A stretch of 64,000 nt of DNA from CAYPHJ01 sp964410485. Lineage in GTDB: Bacteria; Desulfobacterota; Binatia; UBA9968. The stretch lies in assembly GCA_964410485.1 (NCBI GenBank), contig CAYPHJ010000004.1:1-64000 (forward strand), in the 5' to 3' direction. The translations under genes were made by a program, and so were the position numbers. The notes under the pieces are model-generated. The model saw nothing but the letters and a program-made list of their open reading frames with translations. It made no database searches and was not told the DNA's origin. Positions 1-7,500 of this stretch are shown in pieces. Position 1 is the stretch's first letter; every line of letters starts with the position of its first letter.

Positions 1-36
1 AGCCAAAACCCGGCGCCGCTCTACGAAGTGTTTCAT
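1..36 (-). CDS. Possible 5' end of a gene running off the left edge
   Basis: Reading leftward from the ATG at 34-36 gives 12 open codons (MKHFVERRRVLA) to the window edge. The start codon and the sequence just upstream of it lie in the first copy of a 31-bp tandem repeat. No function can be assigned from 12 codons, and the reading frame may be chance. Confidence 0.25.
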   Translation of the reverse strand, partial: MKHFVERRRVLA

Positions 37-116
37 GATCTTACGCTCGCCCACAGAAGTGTTTCATGATCTTACGCTCGCCCACAGAAGTGTTTCATGA
101 TCTTACGCTCGCCCAC
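25..116. repeat. 31-bp tandem repeat, three copies
   Basis: Copies begin at 25, 56 and 87 and are identical over about 30 nt (core gtttcatgatcttacgctcg). On the minus strand each unit contains an ATG. The two upstream copies (right-hand in the window) each encode an 8-codon ORF, MKHFCGRA-stop, that ends just before the ATG of the next copy. This looks like local triplication of a translation-initiation region or simple slippage expansion. Confidence 0.9.
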
Positions 117-150
117 AAAGGAGCCCCACGCTGTCATCTGTCCCACCACC

Positions 151-247
151 GTCATCCCGAACGGCAGTGAGGGATCTGCTTTTTATGCTTCTTGTCCCGT
201 CTCGAAGAAAAAAGCAGATTCTTCGTCGCTGCGCTCCTCAGAATGAC
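151..247. repeat. Dispersed palindromic element, family A, copy 1
   Basis: The element starts with gtcatcccgaac and ends with the inverse arm (gctgcgctcctcagaatgac). Inner arms are ggatctgcttttt and aaaaaagcagattcttcg. The same arms occur at 10825-10864 (single arm), 31143-31227 and, degenerate, 38889-38977. It would fold into a long hairpin and encodes nothing. It is MITE- or REP-like. Confidence 0.8.
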
Positions 248-391
248 ATTCAGAAAAGGCTCCAGGGCGACGGATCCTAGAACAAGGGCTGCCGAGGTTC
301 CAACCCCAATTTTCATAGGAGTAATTCATGTACCAATGGGTACAACACAGCGGATGAAATTAGCCCGCAGGTGATGCGGATCAACACCGAT

Positions 392-446
392 AAATCCCCC
401 AATGGCCCCCTTTACAAAAAGGGGGCGGGCGCAGGACCAGGGGATT
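392..446. repeat. Imperfect palindrome with C-run and G-run arms
   Basis: The left arm, aaatcccccaatggccccct, is followed by complementary G-rich sequence ending in aggggatttt. The rest of 248-660 shows no convincing gene. A 60-codon ORF at 192-374 runs through repeat family A and is not considered real. Confidence 0.5.
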
Positions 447-662
447 TTCCTTATAGTCGGCTATTTCCATAGGAGCACAGACTGATTTCAGCAAAATCCA
501 ATCTGACACTTTTGCGTCAACCAGATCATTTTGTGGCAGTTCTCTCCCGCAGCCGGCGGTTTATTAAAAAAATCCCAGAACTTTTCTGGCAATCTCTTGA
601 TTTAGGCTTAAAATGTCACAGTTTGAGACGTCAAAAATAGGCTATTTGCAACCTTTTTAAAT

Positions 663-2807
663 ATGCGGGTCCTAGACAAGGCTTTGATCCTGTTATTCGC
701 CCTCATGGTCGCCCTGGGGGTACTCATTTTCTTGTACTCGGGCACCACCGATGAGTCCTTCCACCAGTTTCGCTCGCTCCTCTTTACAAACCCCGGGCAA
801 TTAGTCGCCGACGGTAGTCTCAGCTTCGGTAATGCGACCGGCCTATGGTACGGCGCCATGGCGATCTTTGCGATCCTTATGGTCGGAGTCGCATTAAGGA
901 TGGCTCGTGGCGGGGAGCTACAGGCCTTTAGAGAGCGGCTCGTCGCGGCGGAAGTTGCGAAGGCCGAAATAGAGAGCTCGCTACAGGATTGGATCTGGAA
1001 AGAAAAACATGCCCGGTCGGCCAGAGAGGCGGCGCTGAAAGATCTGGCGAGCGGAGTAAACAGGATTCTCGCGCTCGAAGATCAATTGATCGAAAAAGAA
1101 AGGCTTCTGCATACTCGGGATGCCGAGCTAAGGACGCTCCGCTCTCAATTGAATGCCGTGAGAAAGCAGGGGGGTACGCAGGGAGCCTCGGACTTCCAAG
1201 AGCTGAGCGCGCTACGGGAGGAGCTTGACAAAAAGACTGAGCTACTGCAGACGAAAGATGCTGCGATTAAACAGCTCGAAACGAACTTGAGCAGCCAAAT
1301 TATCGCTCTGGAGACTCAGCTGGACGCCAAGGAGACGTTGCTCGCCAAGCGTGCTAAAGAGATCGACGCGCTCGCGGCGCAAGTGACCAGAACCGGGACC
1401 GCTAAGACCGAGGCGGAGAGGTTATTGGCGGAGGAATTGAGAAAAGAAACGCAGGCGCTGCAAGCAAAAGATGCCGCCATCAAAGAGCTCGAGAAAAAAC
1501 TCAACGCGACAGTCCGAATTCTGGAAGCTGAGTCGACCGAGAAAGACGGATTGTTGCAGAGCCGCAATATCGAGCTGGAGACGCTCCGATCTGAACTGAA
1601 AAAGGCGGCAGCGCGACTGGCCGATTTGGAATCGGCTAAGAAGCGCACGGAGGACACCCTCCAACGTGAGCTAAAAACAACCACGGACGCGTTACAAGAA
1701 AGAAACCTCGCGGTCAAAAAACTTCAAACTACCTTGAGTAAAACGGCCCAAACCTTTGAAGGCGAGCTTAATGCGCGAGACAAGCTTTTGAAAGACCGCG
1801 AAGCAGAGTTAGAAGCGCTCAGGTCCGAAGTGAACAATCTTGCCTCGTTGCGCTCGACCAAGAAGCAAGGAGAAAAGCTACTCCAGGACAGCCTCAGACA
1901 ACACATGGAGGCGCTGCAAGCAAAAGATGCGGCTATCAAAGAGCTGGAAAAAGGCTTAAATGCGAAAATCCATGATCTGCAAGCCGATGTAAATCAAAGG
2001 GACGAGCTTCTGCAGAGCCGGGGTGTGGAATTAGAAGCGCTCAAGTCCGATGTCCATATTTTGCGCGAACGAATGGCCGATCTCGCCTCGGTGAAAGAGC
2101 GATTGGAGACTCTGCTGCAACAGGAGCTGGAGGAGAAAACCAAAATTGTACAGTTGAAGGACGCTGCCTTCCAAGAGCTAAAGACAAAACTTGGTGCAAA
2201 GATGCATGATCTGGAGGCGGAGCTCGGCGCAAAAAACCAGTTTTTGCACCAGCGCAATGGCGAGTTGGATGCTCTTACGGCTCAATTGACCGCAATGGAA
2301 TCCTCAAAGAAGGAGGTCGAAGCTACGCTGCGGCAGGAACTGACAACGGTGCAGGAGTCGCTCGAGGCAAAAGAAGCGATGGTCGGAGAGTTGGAAGAAA
2401 GCCTAGACAAGGCGGTCGAGGGTCTGCGACATCGCATAACCGAACAAGAGACGCTTCTGAAGAGCCGCGATGCGGCGATCGAGAAGCTCAGGTCTGAAAT
2501 AGTCGCGCTCAAGTCTCAGCCGACAGCGCCAGACTCGGCTACGCCAGTGGCGGAATCTCTACAGGAAAACACCCCACAAGCGATCTCGCGCCAAAAGTTG
2601 GAAAAGCTCCAGGAGCTGGAGAGTTTACTGACTGAGAAGGATGATCTCCTGAAGCTGCACCAGGAAAAAGTCGAAAGACTCGAGTCGGAGCTCAAAGAAA
2701 AGAGAACGGAGCTGGCCAGGAATGAGATTTCGATGTGGCAGGGAATTGAGCGGCGCGAAGCATGGAAGCGAAGGCTCGCAAAGTTTGGCATCCCCCTCAA
2801 GGATTGA
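663..2807 (+). CDS. Membrane-anchored long coiled-coil repeat protein, function unknown
   Basis: The protein has 714 residues. Two hydrophobic segments (about 8-25 and 61-79) are followed by a basic stretch, and almost all the rest is charged heptad-like sequence typical of a coiled coil. From about residue 193 to 640 there are about six repeats of 71-77 residues. Each opens with a motif like LQAKDAAIKELE, continues through a D/E-x-LLxSR stretch, and ends in an LxxEL segment. Two repeat starts (near 1450 and 1910) are nearly identical at DNA level over about 40 nt, suggesting recent internal duplication. No enzymatic motif is visible. It most resembles a structural or tethering protein anchored in the inner membrane. 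Similarity searches with such a protein would mostly hit other coiled coils by composition. ORFs on the opposite strand are shadows of its skewed codon use. Confidence 0.8.
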   Translation: MRVLDKALILLFALMVALGVLIFLYSGTTDESFHQFRSLLFTNPGQLVADGSLSFGNATGLWYGAMAIFAILMVGVALRMARGGELQAFRERLVAAEVAKAEIESSLQDWIWKEKHARSAREAALKDLASGVNRILALEDQLIEKERLLHTRDAELRTLRSQLNAVRKQGGTQGASDFQELSALREELDKKTELLQTKDAAIKQLETNLSSQIIALETQLDAKETLLAKRAKEIDALAAQVTRTGTAKTEAERLLAEELRKETQALQAKDAAIKELEKKLNATVRILEAESTEKDGLLQSRNIELETLRSELKKAAARLADLESAKKRTEDTLQRELKTTTDALQERNLAVKKLQTTLSKTAQTFEGELNARDKLLKDREAELEALRSEVNNLASLRSTKKQGEKLLQDSLRQHMEALQAKDAAIKELEKGLNAKIHDLQADVNQRDELLQSRGVELEALKSDVHILRERMADLASVKERLETLLQQELEEKTKIVQLKDAAFQELKTKLGAKMHDLEAELGAKNQFLHQRNGELDALTAQLTAMESSKKEVEATLRQELTTVQESLEAKEAMVGELEESLDKAVEGLRHRITEQETLLKSRDAAIEKLRSEIVALKSQPTAPDSATPVAESLQENTPQAISRQKLEKLQELESLLTEKDDLLKLHQEKVERLESELKEKRTELARNEISMWQGIERREAWKRRLAKFGIPLKD

Positions 2808-2874
2808 AGATTAGGCTACCGTCTTCTCCTGCGAGGTCCGACCCCGCTCGGCACGGCCTGTCATCCCCTCCACC

Positions 2875-3210
2875 TTATTCTTTATCGGATTCTCCCGCCA
2901 ACTCGTTCTCCATCATCTCATCGAAATCTTCCGGAAGTTCCTCGCCGGTTTCGTCGGCCATGCTTCTTCCCATTTCCTTGGCCCAGCGGGCCATCGCCTT
3001 TGGATCGTCCATATCACCCAACTTGCTTGGATCGGCGAGGTTTTCCAGCGACGATTCCTTTGAACGGACGCGTGCCACTCGAGAAATGAGCTTGCGCAGT
3101 TTTTTTCCGCCGCAGCGCGCGCACTGGGGCTCTCCCGAGTCCGCAACCACGCCCGCGAGAAACGTAAAAGGCTTCTTACAGTCGAGACACAGGTATTCGT
3201 AGATCGGCAT
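2875..3210 (-). CDS. FmdB-family zinc-ribbon protein
   Basis: The protein has 111 residues and begins MPIYEYLC, the hallmark start of the FmdB putative regulatory zinc ribbon. Two cysteine pairs (C8/C11 and C30/C33) form the ribbon. The C-terminal half is acidic and contains the segment DDPKAMARWAKEMG. The start at 3210 is chosen because a GGGAGGG ribosome-binding site lies just upstream and because family members start with MPIYEY. An upstream in-frame start at 3252 would add 14 non-family residues. The molecular role of the family is poorly known, and regulation or metal handling is inferred. Confidence 0.85.
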   Translation of the reverse strand: MPIYEYLCLDCKKPFTFLAGVVADSGEPQCARCGGKKLRKLISRVARVRSKESSLENLADPSKLGDMDDPKAMARWAKEMGRSMADETGEELPEDFDEMMENELAGESDKE

Positions 3211-3464
3211 GTTCAATCCCTCCCCTGCTTTCGAGATCACCGGCAAGCGCATCGACCGCGGTGTGCATGGTCAGTACTTCTCCAGGGCTTTAACAGTCTT
3301 CTCTTCAGCTCCCCGAGCGCCTTCGCTGCTAGGATACATCGTCACCGGACCGATGGCCAAGCCCCTATCCCCCGGCCAAAGAACCAGATCGGGCGTCATT
3401 CGCTGTTGAACGACTTGAACGGCGCGAAGCTGTCTGAACGGCTGGACCGCGAGTAGGGCTCGTC

Positions 3465-4181
3465 TCAAGTTCCGCGCCGGTTGCCGAACAGATCGATGTG
3501 GAGACGCGGCGTGTAACCGAACCCATACTGTTTGCACAACTCAACAATCCAGGTAGCTTTTTCCCGTACTTCCTCTGCTATCGTTCCTTGCGCCATCATC
3601 AGCACGCGCGAGCGGTCGATATGGTGGAGACGGCCAAGTATCTCTTCAATCTCAGCGAAATCACGCTTCTGATTGACGACAAACTTGAGTTGATAATCAT
3701 AGCGGTCGATATATTTTTGCATGACATCAAAGTTGAGCCGGCGCTTCTCATGGAGTTCGGCGAATCTGCCTTGCGGGGTCGAATGGGCAAGTTTGGGGCT
3801 CATCGAGACCAGATCACAGTCGAGCGGCTTGAACAAGGTTGCCGCCGTTTCGATCGTTATGTGCGCGCCGGCTCGTTTGAGGCCTGCCGTCAGCTCTTGG
3901 ATTTCACGGGCCAGCAAGGGCTCGCCACCGGTCACAACAACATGCCGGGCGGGGTATTTTTCCACCTCGCGCAGAATTACCTTAGAACTCAAGTTCTGGC
4001 CTTCCGGCCGCCAAGAAGTGTAAGGGGTATCGCACCAGGCGCAACGCAGGTTGCAGCCGCTCGTGCGAATAAAGGTGGAAGGAATGCCGATCAGACGGCC
4101 TTCGCCTTGTATGGAAAAAAAAATTTCCGCGATGAGCACCGGTGTAAACCTAACAGACGGATCGCCAAAAAAGAAGTCCAC
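3465..4181 (-). CDS. queE: 7-carboxy-7-deazaguanine synthase QueE (radical SAM)
   Basis: The enzyme converts 6-carboxy-tetrahydropterin to 7-carboxy-7-deazaguanine in the queuosine and preQ0 pathway, using SAM and a 4Fe-4S cluster. The protein has 238 residues. The family start motif FFSIQGEG is at about 21-28, the cluster-binding CxxxCxxC is C43-C47-C50 (CNLRCAWC), and a TGGEP segment follows. It ends with the usual HIDLFGNRRG tail, so it is complete. No other queuosine gene (queC, queD, queF, tgt) is in the window. The gene is divergent from the small gene at 4293. The 210 bp after its stop contain no convincing gene. Confidence 0.93.
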   Translation of the reverse strand: MDFFFGDPSVRFTPVLIAEIFFSIQGEGRLIGIPSTFIRTSGCNLRCAWCDTPYTSWRPEGQNLSSKVILREVEKYPARHVVVTGGEPLLAREIQELTAGLKRAGAHITIETAATLFKPLDCDLVSMSPKLAHSTPQGRFAELHEKRRLNFDVMQKYIDRYDYQLKFVVNQKRDFAEIEEILGRLHHIDRSRVLMMAQGTIAEEVREKATWIVELCKQYGFGYTPRLHIDLFGNRRGT

Positions 4182-4292
4182 GACTCTCGGTCTTTACGCT
4201 AACCTTGATTCCCTCGATGTCTATGATACATTTTAACGCTTGGCGCTTGAATTAGTCGTAATGTTCCGTTCAAAGCGGAACAGCAGGAGACA

Positions 4293-4544
4293 ATGACTAA
4301 TCCTAACGTAAGCAAGGAAGCACTCCTCGCGGAGGAGCGCAAGCTACGCAGGCTGCGCAGAGCGATGGATCTTACGGCTGCTTTGCTCTGGCGCGTCGAT
4401 CTCACGCTGGAAGAAGCGCAGGATGTGGTGAATCATGCAAAGCACACGGCAATGCAATTGTTTCCCGGCAAAGAGGAAACGTTCGATTTGATTTATGGCT
4501 CGCGCTTTCGCCGGATTTTGGCGGAGAAGTACCGCCTACACTAA
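4293..4544 (+). CDS. Small conserved-looking protein, function unknown
   Basis: The protein has 83 residues, is rich in Arg and Leu, and is soluble, with no signal peptide. The start is supported by an AGGAG-type site (cagcaggagacaATG). It lies 24 bp upstream of uvrA on the same strand and could be co-transcribed. The N-terminal half (AEERKLRRLRRAMDLTAALL) looks helical, and the C-terminal half (LFPGKEETFDLIYGSRFRRIL) is mixed. I do not recognise the family. The codon pattern and good start make it a likely real gene. Confidence 0.7.
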   Translation: MTNPNVSKEALLAEERKLRRLRRAMDLTAALLWRVDLTLEEAQDVVNHAKHTAMQLFPGKEETFDLIYGSRFRRILAEKYRLH

Positions 4545-4568
4545 ACGCTAGCCAATTCTTCTCCATCC

Positions 4569-7500
4569 GTGATTCCCAGCTCTTTACTTGCTCCTCTTCT
4601 CAACCGTAGCGGTGAAACGTCCGCCTCGATCCAGATCCGCGGTGCCAAGCAGAACAACCTCAAGAATCTCGATCTCGAAATTCCCCTCAATCAGTTGACC
4701 GTTATCACGGGCGTGAGCGGTTCCGGCAAATCCACGCTGGCATTCGACATCCTCTACGCCGAGGGGCAAAGGCGCTACGTCGAGAGCTTCTCAGCCTATG
4801 CCCGTCAGTTCCTCGACAGAATGGACAAGCCGGACGTCGAAAGCATCGAGGGGATCCCCCCGACCATCGCTATCGATCAAAGCCGTCCGGTCAAGACCTC
4901 ACGATCAACCGTCGGCACGATGACGGAGCTTCACGATCACCTGAAGCTTCTTTTTGCCAAAGTGGCGGTGCTGCACTGCCGCGATTGCGGGCGGGTGGTA
5001 GAGCGTGACACCACGCCCTCGGTGCTTAAAAAGCTCTCTTCCTTACCCGAGGGCACTCATGTGGTGGTGACGTTTCCGCTTGACCCGGCCGTTTCGTGGC
5101 AAGAAGTCAAAAGCGGTCTGCAGTACGCGGGTTTTCACCGCTTGCTCTGGAATCGAGCCATTCACGAGCTGGACGAGTTTGAAGAGGCCCCCTCAAAGGG
5201 TGGCCCCTTCGAGGTGCTTGCGGATCGTTTTGTCTACCGCGAGCAAAACAAAAAAAGGATATCCGATACCCTGGAGCAGGCGTTTCACTATGGCAGGGGG
5301 AAACTGAATGTCTTCCTGCCGCAAGAAGACTGGCGCCGCGAGCCCTTCAGTAATCAGTTCCATTGCGCGTACTGCGATATTTCTTATCGCGATCCTACGC
5401 CAAACTTGTTTTCTTTCAACAGCCCGCTGGGCGCCTGCGATACCTGTCGTGGCTTCGGGCGCGTCATCGACATCGATTTGGATCTCGTCATTCCCAATCC
5501 TGGTAAATCCCTCAGCGAAGGAGCCATCAAGCCTTGGATCACGAAAGCGCGCCGCATGCGTCGGCTGATGGAGTTCTGCGAGCGCAAGCGGGTTCCGACA
5601 AAGAAACCTTTTCGTGAGCTCACGGCAAGGCAGCAGCGGCTGATCATCGAAGGTGAGGGCGAATTCAAAGGCATTCGCGGGTGGTTCCGCAGAATGGAAC
5701 GCAAGAGCTATCGTATGCACGTGCGTGTTCTTCTGGCCCGTTACCGGGCCTATCTTGTCTGTCCACAATGCCACGGCACCCGCTTGAAGCCTGACGCCCT
5801 GTACTACCGGATCGACGGTAAAAACATTGCCGAAATTAACGCCATGAGCGTGGCCGACGCGAATCGATTTTTCAACGATTACCGGCCCATGGGTGCCGCT
5901 GATCAAGTGGCAAGCCTGGTGCTGGATGAAATTCGCCGCCGGCTGGGTTACCTCGTCGGGGTAGGGCTCGAGTACCTGACCCTCGACCGCCAGTCACGGA
6001 CGCTTTCCGGCGGAGAGCTGGAGCGTGTGGATCTAACGACGGCGATCGGCTCCTCGTTGGTGAATACGCTGTACGTGCTCGATGAGCCCTCCGTAGGGCT
6101 TCACCCGCGCGACAGCCGTCGCCTAGTGGAAATTCTCCGCCGCTTACGATCGAACCACAACACCGTTGTGGTGGTCGAACACGATCCGGAGATCATCAAG
6201 GAGAGCGATTACATCATCGATCTCGGGCCCAAGGCCGGAGACCAAGGCGGCGAAATCATGTTTGCCGGCCCGTTCGCTTCACTGCTCAAAGACGAGCGAT
6301 CGCTCACCGCAGCGTATCTGAGTCAGCGCACTATCATTCCCTTGCCTGCGCGCAGGCGCAACCCTGTTTTGCAACGCGCGATCAGAATCACAGGCGCGTG
6401 CGCCAATAATCTAAAGAATATCGATATCGAGCTGCCACTGGGCCAGCTCGTTTGTATTACGGGCGTGTCCGGTTCGGGAAAATCAACCCTTCTCGACGAC
6501 GTCCTCTGTCGCAACTTGAGGAAACTGAAAGAGTCTCCCGGGGCGGCGGTCGTTCACTGTACGGCCATCGAAGGTGTAGGCAGAATCTCCGAGGTGGTTC
6601 TGGTAGATCAATCACCAGTGGGAACAACCCCGCGCTCGAATCCAGCTACCTACATGAAGGTTTTCGATGCCGTTCGGCGACTCTTCGCAACCTCCGAGCT
6701 TTCGCGCCTGCGCGGCTACGCGCCAGCGACATTTTCGTTCAACGTGGAGGGCGGTCGCTGTGAAACCTGCCGTGGCGAGGGATTCGAAAAGATCGAAATG
6801 CAGTTTCTCTCGGACGTGTACACGTCCTGCCCCGAGTGTCACGGCAGCCGGTTTCGCGAAGAAATTCTGGAAGTCACCTATCGCGGCAAAAACATCCGCC
6901 AGATTCTCGATCTCACAGTCAGCGAAGCGATGGTTTTTTTCAAAGACATTGCCGAGATCAAAGACGGTCTTTATCCGTTGCGCGCCGTAGGCCTCGATTA
7001 TGTCCGTCTCGGACAGCCTCTAACCACGCTTTCCGGAGGCGAGTCGCAGCGACTCAAGCTGGCCGCCCATATGGCGAAAGCTAGAAAAGCCGGAACGCTT
7101 TTTATCTTTGATGAGCCCACCACCGGTCTGCACTTCCACGACATCGAGCGGCTCTTAGGGGCCTTTCATGAGCTCATCGAACAGGGCCATTCGATCGTCG
7201 TGATCGAGCACAACATGGAAGTCGTGAAATGCGCCGATCACATCATAGATCTGGGGCCTGAGGGGGGCGACGGCGGCGGTCGCGTGGTCGCGACTGGAAC
7301 GCCGGAGGAAGTAGCCGAAATTGAATCCTCCCATACCGGCCTTCATCTCCGGCCATACCTCAAAAAAAACGAACTCTCTCCTTACGCTCCAGCACTGGAG
7401 AAAGATGTTGTGCCTTCATCTTCGGACGGTCGGGTCGAGGACCAAAACGCAATCACGATCGTCGGAGCAAAAGAGCATAACCTCAAAGACATCAGCCTGA

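Noticed and set aside
25..116. CRISPR array
   Set aside because: Units are directly adjacent without spacers and number only three, so this is a tandem repeat.
1316..1717. 133-codon minus-strand ORF and several others opposite the coiled-coil gene
   Set aside because: Low-complexity Ser/Arg/Ala-rich translations are the expected shadow of a Glu/Lys/Leu-rich coiled-coil gene on the other strand.
3271..3537. 88-codon minus-strand ORF between the FmdB-like gene and queE
   Set aside because: Half overlaps the conserved end of queE in another frame. The rest resembles no family and has no start signal. A gene remnant is possible but not supportable.
3498..4202. 234-codon plus-strand ORF opposite queE
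   Set aside because: queE is firmly identified by its CxxxCxxC and family motifs. The opposing frame has no features.
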